Part shown: one piece after another, positions 1-12,900 of the stretch | Layout: the number at the start of each line of letters is the position of its first letter | Numbering within the stretch: position 1 is the stretch's first letter | Source of the DNA: Hymenolepis diminuta | Lineage: Eukaryota > Platyhelminthes > Cestoda > Cyclophyllidea > Hymenolepididae | DNA: 64,000 nt | Direction: 5' to 3' | Assembly: GCA_900708905.1 (NCBI GenBank) | Contig: CAADRB010000011.1 | Location: 2,813,473 to 2,877,472 of the forward strand | The notes under the pieces: model-generated | What the model was told of the DNA's origin: nothing | Seen by the model: the letters and a program-made list of their open reading frames with translations, nothing else | Database searches by the model: none | Program-made: the position numbers and the translations under genes

Positions 1-1163
1 TTGATTATTCTTGTTTTCAAATACTTCTCTCAATGGGCCTGATAATTCTATGCAAACCAGCACAGACGTCTTAAAATTGGACGATTTGTCGATTCATCAA
101 GGACATTCACATGAATTAAAGTTCCTATACTAATAGGCCGATGTTTCGGATAGGTCACAAATCCTTCTAGTGAGTTTTTCCCTCCCGTGTTGCTGTAAGT
201 TGCTCATTAATTTATGTCTCCTGCATGTCAAAATCCACTCTGTTCTGCCTGCCTTTTTTCTCCCTAATAAGGAGAACAGAGTCTTATGGTATTGCTTGTC
301 AAGGCTTGGATCACCAATAGTTTAACTTGCTTTCTCCATTTTACATTGGTAATTCCTAAGGTGTAGTCTTCTAACAACGTTACATTTGTTCTCAAATGAT
401 ATTTTTATATGACAAAATCGTGTTTAACTGCCAAAAGAATACAGTGTAATATGCTCGTATTTGTGGACAGACGAATGTGTGGGCAATTCGGTCTATTAGA
501 GGAGAGGTGGCTTGCATCACCCACGCATTTGTATTAACTACTAATTCCTGTCCCTTTTTACCGTTAATTAAGGTCGATTTATCTTTATCATACTGATATG
601 GAATTGGATTCGCGTGGGAGGACGGAAAGTATGTCCATGTTTTTTATCGGAATCATTTTTTCTGAAATCGAGCCTTTTATTATTAACTCTCAGAGTAATT
701 GTTATTTTCTCGCGTAAGTTAATTGCACATATTCTTTGTTTTCTAGTACGATTCGAAGGATACATTTCCAACAATTTTGGTGATAAATATAATCTCCTGT
801 TTTAAACCAATTTTTCCTACGCTACTTTTTGTATGAACAAACCCTTCCAAGATTAAATTATAGTGGAAGGGTACAAGTATTTATTTTCAAAGTTTATTGA
901 AATATCCACAGTATCAGGTTGCGTGCTAATAGTTTATGTCATCTAGATGTCCGTTTTGGCTGCGCTTAACCACTTGTTTCAAGAGTACCCAAATTATAGG
1001 TTGGAAGAGAGACAGTGTATATATGTATTTGGTACAGGTTCATGAATGTGTTTTCGGGGAGGTTATTTTGCACTTTTTTAATACGCACTTAACGATGACT
1101 TTCTGTTTGAATAGTTGTCGCTAAGTGGCAGATGAGTACACTCGTTACTTCCTTCCACTGTAG
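1..1163. other. Left flank, probably tankyrase intron
   Basis: No coding exon could be recognised here on either strand. Since the first tankyrase exon at 1164 starts in the middle of an ankyrin repeat after a TAG acceptor, this stretch is most simply intron of that gene. Short ORFs present do not resemble any protein family. Confidence 0.5.
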
Positions 1164-4100
1164 GTTGCTGAATTGCTCATTCAACACGGTGCCAACGTAA
1201 ATGTCACCGATCTCTGGCGTTTTACTCCTCTCCACGAAGCTGCCGCCAAAGGTAAATTCGATATTTGTCGTCTTCTCCTCAAACACGGTGCTGATCCCAC
1301 GCGTAAAAATCGCGATGGTCACACTCCCATTGATCTCGTAAGAGTAAGTCCCGATGAATAATTATTGTATCTACTTATTTTGCTCATAAGTAGTTGTGAC
1401 TTTTTTTGAATTGGTAGGACACTGATAGTCTTGTCTATGATCTACTACGAGGAGATGCAGCTGTTCTCGAGGCAGCTAAACGAGGAAATCTAATGAAAAT
1501 TCAGCGCCTTATCACCCCCGACAATATCAACTGTCGAGATACTGCGGGTCGAAATTCAACACCCCTTCATTTAGCTGCAGGATATAACAACCTTGAAGTG
1601 GTTGAATTCTTGCTTGCTGCTGGTGCTGATGTCAATGCGCAGGATAAGGGAGGTCTCATTCCTCTCCACAATGCGAGTTCCTATGGGCATGTTGATGTTG
1701 CCGCCCTCCTGATTAGACATGGGACCTCGGTGAATGCGGTGGACAAGTGGGGATATACCCCACTTCATGAAGCGGCTCAAAAAGGGCGAACTCAGCTGTG
1801 TTCGCTGCTTTTGGCTCATGGAGCAAATTCTCTGACCAGGAACGAAGAAGGTTTGTGATTAATGAAAATTTGTCTAAGTAGTATTAGTTTTGCGAACTTC
1901 TACTTCTAGCAGGTTGTCTCAAACTGCATTGTGATATAAAAAATTGATTTCAATATGCTAAATTAACGCTTACCTTTGGAAAATCGGCATCTGAAGTTTA
2001 GAAATATATTTTTCAACAGAATATATCTAGCAGTTACATTTATCTTCAAGTATTAAACGAGTTGTTCTTTGTCGGTATTAGTTAAAATATCTTCAGGTTA
2101 ATTTGGTGATTTGTCTCAAATCGAACACCTCGAATTTAAATAGCCTGATCTTTAGGAATATTTATCTTGTCCTTTTGATGTGAGCTTTTATCAAAACTTT
2201 ATCATGTTTACGAAACGTATCTATATCTTTAAAATTACCTTTCAGCAGTTAGATAATTTATTGTCAGCTCTCGTTCACTGTGTATTTGATTATGAATTCA
2301 TTGTTTTTATCAAGTAAATTGTGTTTAGGTAAATTGAACTTGCCAAAATTTTTAGTTTTTTTGTTTCACGCTGAATTCTGTGCATTTCTTCTCCGCGTAG
2401 GTCAAACCCCATTGGATCTTGCCACAGCTGATGACGTTAAATGCCTCCTTTCTGATGCAATGCCGTCCGCAATTGGAGCTCCAACGTGTCTACCCATTTC
2501 TTCCTCCTCTTCATTCCCTCTTCTCCCACCATCTTCCACACACCAAATCCCTCATTTCCGGTCGGCTTCCAATGCCATCGCAGTTGTGGCTGTCTCTACC
2601 GATGGTCCTCGAATTGGGGGACAAGGGAGGGCTGAAGAGGAAGATCTTTTGAATCAGCCATCAGTTCAACATCAACAAACTTTGGCTTTACCTCAACAGT
2701 TACAGACTCAGCAGTCTAGCTCACAGACCACAACCATGTCAACCGCTAATTTTCTTACTTCTCTTGGACTAGACCATCTTGTGGAGTTGTTCGAAAAGGA
2801 GCAGGTGAGTGTTATTTTTATAAAATAAGCCGACCTTTAGTTAACTTGTTGTTACTATTACCGATAATCGCTTTGGTTACTGTGGCCTATCTAGACCCGA
2901 TTTGGATGTTTGGCATTCACAATAGAAAGGATACGAAATTTAAAGTACTAGCAGAAAAAAGATCTGCTTATGAAATCTTATCGTGCGGACGCATAAGACA
3001 AAAATCTTCTGTATTCTCCTTTAAACGAATATACGGGGAATTGTTTTATAGATTAATTGTTTAAACTGGTCCATTAATTTTGGAGAATGAGAAAGTAAAA
3101 ATTAAAAAAAAAGAAGTTGGCAAGAGGTAACTGCACACAAATTTGATGTTTTAAGTAAGCAAATGTATGCTTTTCTCCTAAAGGTTTTTCACAAAACGAA
3201 GTTATTTCTGTGAATTCCCAAGGTAAGATGATGCAAATCAAATAAACAACTTATATTTTGTGTTTTGGATGTTTCTTCAATAATAAAAATGTACATATTC
3301 CGTGGGTAATAATAACTGACCATGTTTTTTCTCTTCTTTCCTTAGATCACTTTGGATATTCTTGTTGAATTAGGCCATGAGGAGTTGAAAGAACTCGGGG
3401 TAGTAGTCTATGGACAGCGTCACAAGATTATCAAGGGAGTGAATCGATACCGATCTCTCATCGCCGCCTCTGCAACCAATCCACCTACTGCTATCAATTC
3501 GGCAACCGCCGCCACCGCCGCTATACTTCCAATCATTGCGGGCGTGGACAATTTATCGGTCTCCAGGAGTGGTTTGGGTACAACCTCGGGAGCTCATTTT
3601 AAGGGAGTGGGTGTCCATGAGCCTAAACCCCCTGGATCGGATTTCTTTCCGGCTGCGGCAGCCACCGAAACGGTGTTTGTGGATGTACCGAGGGATTCTA
3701 CTGAGTTCCGGGATGTTGAAGAACAAGTCAGTCTTTTTTGAACTTAATCAGGTTTGATTTTGTCAAGAAAATCAGTCTTTATTGGAGATGGTGGCAGTGT
3801 GAAAAGGCTAAATCTTAGAAGTTACCAGTGTTTCACCTAGGTTATAGGACTTAGCAAGAAGAAGGTCTGTTTTAGCTATCGTCTTTCTGGTTTGTTTCGA
3901 TTTTAATTACAAAACAAAATGAAGAAAAGGTAAGAAATGGCAAGGCAAAACCACGAGGGCAATATGAAGGGCAGGTAGATTGGTATATGCAGGGGATTTC
4001 ATTTCGTTTGCGGGTTTTATTGATTTTGGAAGGAGATAAACAACTGGGAGGATTTGAGTAAACGATTGATATAGAATACTGAATTGAGCGTAAAAGTCTT

Positions 4101-6276
4101 CACCCTAAATAAAGTAGCTTAAGGTTCACATCAAACGATAAATCTAACTTCTACTGAGTGAGTTTTGATGTAACGCTAAGTGGACACCGATTTAAAGTAT
4201 TGTAAGAAGCGTGGTCTAAAAAAGGGATTATTATTATTATAGAAAATCTTGAAACCATTTTGAAATGGAATGGGAGATCGTAAAGGTCTATAAGAACGAA
4301 AAGGTCAGAAAGATGGACCAAGAAACGCGAGAGAAAGCAACCATTTTGCCACAATGGCTGCTTTCGTCTAAAGTAGCGTGGGATTCTAGTCGAATATATC
4401 TCATATTCCTACTTGTCATTGTTCCACTGAATGCCCATGTTAGTCTGCGTGCTGGCGAGTGCTTCCTTATTGCCTGATGAGGCTCAAATTTCTCAGTAGT
4501 ACCGTGCTATGCTGCCATTTCAATATTACTAGATCCTCGTTGAGGTAATACCCATGGCTTCTTCTGTACATAATCAGTCCTTTAGAGGTTTCCCGTCTTT
4601 AAGATGGGCCCTTTTTAACGAAGTAAAGTTGGTTTATGATAACTTATCGGCTAAGGGTTATGCAGGGACGAATTTGAAAAGTCAATAGTCCATCAACCAG
4701 TGTACAAAGGGCGAAACCTGTGGTTTCAGTTCAGGTACACTGCAGTCATGATTTTTTTATAACTGTAATCGTATCCACGACATTCAACCATGACCTTACA
4801 TCAACTGTGATTACAGACCTCACAAGATGAATATTTGAGATAACCGCATGGACAGGGGTACTTGGTCAGTGTTTCAAATAAAAAAAGAAACAAAAGAACC
4901 AAGTGTGAATCATTTTTTGTTTGGTGACTGCTGTTGGTATTTTGAATGTGGGCAACGGTAAGCACATAACCATATGTAGGGTAAAGTAATCAATTCATCA
5001 ATCTATGTGCTTTCTTCGGATAGGGTTTAACATCTCGTTGGACCACATTTAATTGATTGTGCTTCTCTTTGTGATCTCCGATTGAATTCTCTTTCTTCAT
5101 AAATGAGTTCAGTTTGAGTTCTATGAATACAGGCTTAAAGTAGCACTAATCTCGAATGTAAAGCTGCTGTACGGGTCTGAAAAAGTTAGGCTTAGCACTA
5201 TCTTCGTTCCATTCCAATGATCTTTTAGAATAATACGATAAAATAGTCTTTCCCAAAACCAGACGACTAGAATTGAGTTTCAACACTGGTGTTTTGGACG
5301 AGCGGAGGAGATAGAGTAGGAAATAAGAGTGTGTGTACGCGAAGATTCAGAAAAGGCGAAACAAGCTACACAGAGTGAGATTGTCTGATTGGTGTTCTCC
5401 GTAAGTCATTGTGTGGCAGTTAGATGAGCAGACCTATGAGTCATCTTGACTTCTTTGAACTCGCGTGCTACGTTGGTTTTGTTTCTAGACGCTACCATCG
5501 GTTCTAATGAAATGTTTTTCCTCTTATAGCTTCAAAGCAGCATCCGCCAACATAAAGACAATTGCGGAGGTGTATTCCAGCGTTTCAATGTCCTCGAAAT
5601 TACTCGCATCCGAAATCGTAGAATGTGGGATCGGTACATTCATCGCTGCGCTGAAATTGCCGAAGATCTAAGCGGAGGAAGTAGTAGCAGTGGAGCAGCA
5701 ATCGATAATTCTACTCCTACCATTTCGCTTTCCAGCACAAATCCAAATGCTGGAGGGGTTGGTCATTACAATGAACGATTCCTATTTCACGGTTCCCCCT
5801 TCTTGCACTCGATTGTAACTCGAGGATTCGATGAACGCCACGCGTACATCGGTGGTATGTTCGGCGCCGGTATCTACTTTGCAGAAAACTCCTCAAAGTC
5901 AAATCAGTACGTCTATGGAATTGGCGGAGGTACGGGTTGTCCAAATCATCGCTCTAGGTCCTGCTATGTTTGCCCACGACAAATGCTCCTTTGCAGAGTG
6001 GCACTCGGAAGGTCTTTCATCCAGTTCAACGCGATGAAGGTTGCACACGCACCTCCTGGTCACCATTCTGTTGTCGGTTTACCGTCGGCAGGAGGGTTGA
6101 ACTTTGCTGAATATGTGATTTATAGAGGGGAACAGGCGTATCCAGAATATAGGATCACGTATCTCTTAGTTCCTCCAGATGAGAGCTCACCTCAAATCTC
6201 CGTCACCGCTCAATCCGCTTCAAATGGAACTACTACTAATAAACCAGCTCCAGGGGCACCTGGGAATACCGGTTGA
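1164..6276 (+). CDS. TNKS: Tankyrase (poly-ADP-ribose polymerase), 5' partial
   Basis: Tankyrase adds poly-ADP-ribose to proteins such as axin and telomere factors. Five exons splice in frame: 1164-1343, 1418-1850, 2401-2804, 3346-3726 and 5530-6276 (TGA stop), giving the last 714 residues. The first two exons carry ankyrin repeats ([80 protein letters not shown]). A variable linker rich in Ser, Thr and Gln follows, then a SAM domain across exons 3 and 4 ([15 protein letters not shown], then [14 protein letters not shown]). Exon 5 is the PARP catalytic domain: FHGSPF supplies the NAD-binding His, [19 protein letters not shown] the Tyr, and YPEYRITYL the catalytic Glu. The tankyrase zinc motif is present as [12 protein letters not shown]. 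All junctions use GT-AG. The upstream ankyrin exons lie outside the window. No defect is seen in the visible part. Confidence 0.95.
3727..5529 (+). other. Long intron of tankyrase
   Basis: Intron between the SAM-domain exon (donor gtcagt) and the catalytic exon (acceptor cttatag). The 1.8 kb contain only short, unrelated ORFs and no recognisable repeat or RNA gene. Confidence 0.7.
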
Positions 6277-6603
6277 CCTTGGAATACAACTCTTCCTTGT
6301 GTGTATATTTATAGGCAGACGCATTCCTTTCACTTCCTCTAATTCGATGCATGATCATCATTGAATTGCCAGACCTTAAGACTGACATACACAATCCCCT
6401 GTCACTTATTAGTTTTATTCGTTGTTTTTCTCTCACTTTTTTGGTTGTTTCTCTCTTTGTAGTCGATAATGTGCTAATGCAGCTGCTATTGTTTATTATT
6501 ACTGTTAATAATGATATATAAATAATGATGTATTTTAAATGAGATGAGAATTGTTTCTATGTAGAGTGAAAGTGATTAAAAAGTTTGACTATTTTGATAA
6601 AAG
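6277..6603 (+). other. Tankyrase 3' untranslated region and flank
   Basis: AT-rich tail directly after the tankyrase stop codon. No perfect AATAAA was found; the closest motifs are the AATAAT-type runs near 6500-6530. Confidence 0.4.
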
Positions 6604-6611
6604 AATGCTAC

Positions 6612-6745
6612 ATCAGTTGCGCAGTCTGTGAAGTTAGGGGTCGCGGGTTCGATGCCCATCAGTGAAAACCCAGCGATGGTCAACGGCACTAGTTAAATTC
6701 AGCTAATAAAAAGAGCTGCAAGGTGCATGCTCCTCACTGGAATGG
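6612..6745 (+). repeat. tRNA-derived SINE-like repeat, copy A
   Basis: The unit begins with an A-box-like stretch (TTGCGCAGTCTGTGAAG) and a B-box-like stretch (GGGTTCGATGCCC), followed by a non-tRNA body with the words GATGGTCAACGGCACTAGTTAA shared in diverged form with other copies in this window. It does not fold as an intact tRNA gene, so it is a retroposed tRNA-like element. Confidence 0.5.
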
Positions 6746-6987
6746 CTCCAAGATACTACTGCATTACCCAAAATGAGTATTGAAAAGTACTTTCAAAAGG
6801 ATTCTAACACATGGGCTGAAAAGTCCCGGGCCTAACACATAGATGACGCTAGTTTTATTGCAGTCACCTTTTTCAGTTAATACTAACCTTCAAAAGACAG
6901 CTGTTAAAACTTCATGATATTCTATTCATTAGTTTGTGAGTTATTGTACTAAGAGTGACGCTACTTTTGTTATTTTCAAAACAATCC

Positions 6988-8054
6988 ATCAAAAACAATT
7001 TCGTGTTTTAATTTTACACTGCTTCTTAATGGGAAAAATACCGTTCAAGCGAGGCAATGGCTTAAAAAGTGTTATGGGGACTCCGCTCCATCAGAAACAA
7101 CAATAAAACGTTGGTTTGCTGACTTCAGACGTGGTCGTAGAGACACCAATGTTGCAGAACGCAGTGGACGTCCAAATGGGGCGGTAACACCAGAAAACAT
7201 TTTAAAAAATCCACAAAATCGTTTTGAATGATGNNNNNNNNNNNNNNNNNNNNNNNNNNNNNNNNNNNNNNNNNNNNNNNNNNNNNNNNNNNNNNNNNNN
7301 NNNNNNNNNNNNNNNNNNNNNNNNNNNNNNNNNNNNNNNNNNNNNNNNNNNNNNNNNNNNNNNNNNNNNNNNNNNNNNNNNNNNNNNNNNNNNNNNNNNN
7401 NNNNNNNNNNNNNNNNNNNNNNNNNNNNNNNNNNNNNNNNNNNNNNNNNNNNNNNNNNNNNNNNNNNNNNNNNNNNNNNNNNNNNNNNNNNNNNNNNNNN
7501 NNNNNNNNNNNNNNNNNNNNNNNNNNNNNNNNNNNNNNNNNNNNNNNNNNNNNNNNNNNNNNNNNNNNNNNNNNNNNNNNNNNNNNNNNNNNNNNNNNNN
7601 NNNNNNNNNNNNNNNNNNNNNNNNNNNNNNNNNNNNNNNNNNNNNNNNNNNNNNNNNNNNNNNNNNNNNNNNNNNNNNNNNNNNNNNNNNNNNNNTTGAA
7701 GGCCGAAATTGCAAAGAAACAACCGCATATGGCAAAGAAAAATATTTTGCTTCATCAAGACAACGCACCGTGTCACAAGTGAATCAAAACAATGGCAAAG
7801 CTACATGAATTGAACTTCGAGTTGCTCCCACATCCACCGTATTTGCCAGATTTGGCTCCCAGCGACTACTGGTTGTTCGCAGACCTGAAAAAATGCTCGC
7901 CGGTAAGAAATTTGGCACGAATGAAGAGGTTATCGCTGAAACTGAGGCCTATTTTGAGGCAAAAGATAAATCATTCTACAAAAGTGGTAGTGAAATGTTA
8001 GAGCGGGACTGGAATGATTGCGTTGCTCTTGATGGTGATTACGTTGATGAATAA
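6988..8054 (+). pseudogene. Mariner transposase pseudogene
   Basis: The frame can be followed from about 6988 into the N run and again from 7696. After the gap an in-frame TGA follows the CHK of the first visible catalytic motif (near 7780), and a one-base loss in an A-run near 7888 shifts the frame; the C-terminal part (KKFGTNEEVIAETEAYFEAK and onwards) continues in another frame to a TAA at 8052-8054. The start is ill defined: the mature-protein homology begins upstream of the ATG at 7029. With a stop and a frameshift it cannot encode active transposase. Confidence 0.8.
7234..7695. other. Assembly gap (462 N)
   Basis: Unbroken run of N inside the mariner element. It hides the central third of the transposase, including the first catalytic aspartate. 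Open frames that cross it are artefacts. Confidence 0.99.
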
Positions 8055-8119
8055 AGCTAATTTTGAACCAAAAAAGCTGTGTTTTCTTTGTTAGGCCCGG
8101 GACTTTTCAGCCCATTTGT

Positions 8120-9997
8120 TAGTAAACGAAATTGTATGGAGGGCGGAATTCAGATGCAGTTGAAAGCAGTGAATAATGACATAGCATCTGAGACTGTTCT
8201 CCAGTTAAATTTTGAGTTTATCAGATTGTCTAATTATCACATAAAAGGTATAGTTTGTTGTATTATTGGGGATCTCGTAGTGTTAAGCCTGGCTGAAACT
8301 TGCATAACAATACATAGATGCTTGCATGATCTAGAATGGGCGTTTATGCATACTACGATTACGGTATCTCAGACCCAAGGAGAAGAATGGTGAGATTTTG
8401 TAGCTCGACGGAGTCTTCTTTTCATCATTTTATTAAAAATGTTTAATTGTTTATGTGCAGTAATATAGCAGCGGTGAGATACCATTTACAGGCGCAAGCA
8501 TCAAAGAACGGTAGTCGAAAACTCCTCATGAAATTTTTGATATATGATCAGGTATCGAAAATTTTTTTCTATTGAGCCTTCATATGTCTCATATTCGGAC
8601 GTTCAGAATGGATTGGCCGGTAGATTGAATTTATTGATTAATCATACCACAATTAATTAACTGGTTGAGAGAAATTGGGTTTCTATTATCTGCGAAATTC
8701 AGAGATCTTGACGTGTCTCTTTATAATTAATAGAATTTTTACCTGCTTGAAAGCTCCATAGTTCATATATGTTGAAAAAATTTAAGGATACATAGGCCAT
8801 TATTTGATGATCACCTGCTTTTTTACTCAACTCTTGGCTTTCTAATTTGAAAACTGTGGCTGCCTGTCGTTTGTGAAAGCCTTTGCATCAGTCTTGATTG
8901 AAAGCTGTTAGTCTTAGCTCCAACAACTTAACCAATGTGATTGGCCATTCCGCTCATTGGAAGAGAATCGTTAACTTCCTCAAGCCCATGAACATTTTTT
9001 AACTTGGTAATATGTCCTGGAGTCTGACTGATAAGAAATTTCCATTCTTTCCTATTCTATTTGTTGACCAGTATTAACCAATGTGGTCATTAAATATGCT
9101 ATAAATGGGCGGTGATCATGTGATTTCTGCCCATTGCACCACAGTATCACTTCCTTATAATCTCTTATCATGGTGAAGCCCCGATTCTCATATAGAAATA
9201 CTCCAAAAAATTATCATGTCTTACTTCAAAGATGCATATGCACAGACGTAATGTAGGATCGGAAAGTAGATTTCAAGGACCTGAAATGGCTTGGAGGTCT
9301 GTCTACAGTTATCGATTTAACAAAGTTTACTATTTCCTTAACTCCATTTTTCACAGCTCACGCCCTGTCCTTTAAGCTATTTATTGAGTTACCTCATTTG
9401 TCTGACTCCTATCTAATGATCTTTCCTCCGTTACTTAGCCACAATTTCAGTTTTTTAGGAAGTTGACGTCTTCCTCTATCTTCCAAAATATAAATACTCT
9501 GCCACTATCTCTGTCTCCTTCCTGTCTTGTTAAATCCACAAATCTAGGATAGGCAACAGGTTAGCAGCACTTCTCTGTACTATCTCGATGAATCCAAAGA
9601 AGTAACTTCCACTGCCAATAAATCAATAAGAATGTAGACACAACATCGATTGAGTAAGATAGACAGTATTCAATAAATGACTTGCAAAGATTCACATTTA
9701 ATTTAATAAATTCAAGCCGTGTTGTTGTGAATTAATTCACAAGTCAAAACTCGGTTTTCAATCAAAACGAATGTTATTCTCAAATCACAGTAATTGAGAT
9801 ATTTATCGGAACCGATACGAAAACATTAGGAATTAAAAGGGCCAGTATTTTCTTAAGTATAAATGTATTTTGATTGAATCCATGGCCATAACCACAATAG
9901 CGGCATTAAAATAAAGGAAAAGGTAAGGGACGAAAGAAACGGATTAAGGAAGACTAGTCACCGCAAGTTCACAAATACATTGCAAAAAGATGGTATT
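8120..9997. other. Intergenic region between mariner and nucleobindin
   Basis: Lies between the converging tankyrase and nucleobindin genes. Apart from one SINE-like fragment at 8925-9000 no coding or RNA feature is recognisable. The right end should hold the nucleobindin 3' untranslated region; on the minus strand only the variant signal ATTAAA is seen, near 9700. Confidence 0.5.
8925..9000 (-). repeat. SINE-like repeat fragment, copy I
   Basis: On the minus strand the body of the repeat is recognisable (GAGCGGAATGGCCAATCACA followed by TTGGTTAAG), matching the same segment of the copy at 52925-53028. The tRNA-like head is lost or too diverged. Confidence 0.35.
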
Positions 9998-12900
9998 TCA
10001 AGGATGCCGAGATCTATTCAATTCAATCTCTCTCTTCAAATGCACAAAACGATCCTTTAATTGTTCGATCAATTTAGAATCCTATAAAAGAGGAAATAAA
10101 AAAATTGGCATTAATTAGTGAAATCACAGAGGGTTAACTTAAGCACTAATTTTCGATCCATTAAGCTCGGTTGATGAAATCATTAGTAATTTATTTTCGT
10201 GACTAATTAATCGATCGATAAACAATTAAATAAGAAATCGATTCAATACTACTTAGAAGAGATTATAAGTAATTTAACCTACCGGATCAGTCCTCTCAAA
10301 ATGACGGATTTTCGCAGCGATTTTATCAAGTTCTTTGTCGTCAGGAATCGGACCAAAGTCATCTAGATCCTCATCCTCATCGTCGTCAGGCTAAAACATG
10401 TTGAAAGAAATGCATAAACAAAAATTTTTAATACCTAAAATACATGACGTCAAACTATTGTGACCAAGTCAGCAGTCACAATGTTCAGTGGCACAAAAAC
10501 CTCAAAATGGACAAACACCTGTGCGAATAAGAACTAAATGATTAGTAATAAATAATGAATCGGCTATAAAAATTTTCTTAATTGGAAAATCCCAAGAATG
10601 TGGCTAGTCACTTTGGAACATTAGGAAATTCGAAAACCACTTAGTCGTTTGCAAAGATCGATGTTGGAACTGTTAATAAATATGCGAAACCCAAGACAAC
10701 GAGTTCTAACGGGCTTTGATCGCAACCGGATAGTGATTACTAAAAGTCGTCAGATTTGCGAAACAGGGATATCTTAATAAGTGCAGCATCATAGTTTCCT
10801 CTTTTGTTAACATTCGCATATAGCTCATAATTGCAGACCATTATTTTTGGACAATAGAAACAGAGATAACCCAAATTTAGTAATTCGCACATAGTATTCA
10901 CAATGCAAAGTTGACACAAACGTCTTGGAATGCGCTCAAATTACGATATGTAACTATTTTCGGCTCAATGCAGAGACACGAAGACTAAGTGAAGATTAAC
11001 ACATAGTTAACCGGATGGAGATAGAAATAAACGCAAACAATAGAACTTCTGCTTGGTCAATACTTGACACATATGGACGAATAGTTATACTGAGACCAAT
11101 ACTTAATATCGACATCTGTACAACCTTCAAATAAGCAGAAAGTATCAAATTGTAACAGAAGTTCTGTCCATTTCTTTAATTTGAACTGAAGTGAAAATTT
11201 TGTCAAAAATACATTTATTTAGTGTTCAACATAGTCACTCTTTCTATTAATTACATCTTCTCATCTCTCCATAAGCTTTCCGATTCCTCCTTCATAGAAT
11301 TTAGCCAGTTTGGACTCAAAAAAAAGAAACTAACTTCATTTCCACCTCTTCTCTTGAAGTAAGCTCCTGAAAAGATGGAAATCGGTTGGTGCACGATCAG
11401 GAGAATATGTTGGGTGATGCATGACTTCCCAGCCAAATTCTTCAACGAGATTTTTGGTTGCTCTTGAAGCGTGGGGTCTGGCATTGTCAAGGTGCGGAAT
11501 CACTTCTTTTCGATTAATCAAAGAAGGCCGTTTTCCTGCCATTAACTGTTTTTAAACGAGTTAGCCACTGACAGTAAAAATTCAGATGTTATTGATTGTC
11601 ACCCATTAGTCCATAATAAACAATTCCCTTCAAATCCCACCATACACACAAAGGAATTTTTTCGGATGCAATCCAATTCACCGTGATGGAATTGGCTTTG
11701 AGCCGCTGTCTTTTGCGCTTAACATTTTTGTAAAGAATCCACTTCCCGTCGCTGTCAGTTATGATTCGGTCTAAAAAAGGTGCCCGAAGTTCACGAGAGC
11801 ACAGTGAAATACAACAGGTCATTTCTGATTCCTGACAAGTCGTGTGGGGGACCCATTTCCCATCATTTTCATTTCCCTAATATATGGCCATATGGCTTAC
11901 GTTAAAGATTTTACTCAGTTCTCTAGTAGTGCTGGTTGGATTTTCACCAATGACAACTTGCAATTGCTCAGAATTGAGTTTTTTTGAGCATCCTGATCTC
12001 AGTTCGTCTTTCAGGCTGAAGTCATCCTTTTTGAAAACACCTGCAGAAAACCACCTTCTGCAGGTCATTTCATTCACAACATCACTTCATAAATGTCTTT
12101 GAGTGTTTTTACTGCTGAGTTTGCTATATTTCCTTTATGAAATTCAAACAGTAAAATATGCCTGATATGCTCTTTATTTGGAGTGTATATTAGGGCTAGA
12201 AATAGTTATTAATAACGATAACTATCACACAACCTGAAAGAAATAATATTTTTTAATTACCATAGATGAGCATACAACATTAACAAGCTAAACTAAAGTA
12301 ATCGTGCCCTAAACATATAGCTCAAAAAGTTAACAGAACTTCTGTTACAACCTGATATATAAAGGCCATGGTATTATAATTTATTAGGATTGAAAGTATA
12401 CAAAACCATCTACGGATATAGTGCTTTAGACACAGAAAGTAGCGATACCATAAAATATGATGTGCTTTCTTCCATTATTCTTAAATGAATATTAAGAAAG
12501 TTCGAAACAATGCAAAACCACTGTGCAGCAGGAGATATTTATCATTATGATACAAATGTGAACCAAACTAAATATACTACTTCGCTAGAATATTAATACA
12601 AAATGTTGCAGGCTGACAGATTTTAATAACTAACTATCAGACTATTCAAAGTAGGAACATTAAAACTAAGTTTAAAGTCTATATATTATACTTATACAGT
12701 AATCGAAGTATCCAGTTACCAAATAAATCCGCATGATTATGAAGCAAAGGTTACCTCAAAACAGAATAATAAATTTAAGGTGCGAAATATACTGAGCCAT
12801 TGTAACAATTTAAAAAAGGTTCACTAATTAATCTACCATTACTAATTTAGTCAGCAGGGATCTAACTACTCACAGACTGATTATGATGAAATACATAATC

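Larger units (their letters stand above)
6807..8119 (+). mobile_element. Mariner transposon, family 1, defective copy
   Basis: The element is flanked by TA dinucleotides and has inverted terminal repeats: GGGCTGAAAAGTCCCGGGCC near 6812 and its reverse complement near 8095-8113. Its length of about 1.3 kb is usual for mariner. The first part of the transposase reads FRVLILHCFLMGKNTVQARQ and onwards, and the last part contains the catalytic HQDNAPCHK and LPDLAPSDY motifs, as in the DD34D mariner transposases. The middle is masked by 462 N. It sits between tankyrase and nucleobindin. Confidence 0.9.

Noticed and set aside
6640..6665. Possible tRNA gene from the GGGTTCGATGCCC motif
   Set aside because: The region does not give acceptor, D and anticodon stems in the right places, and related sequences recur as a dispersed repeat, so it is a SINE head rather than a tRNA gene.
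7072..7808. Long open frames on both strands around 7072-7808
   Set aside because: They are open only because they cross the 462-base N run; only the mariner frame at the edges is meaningful.
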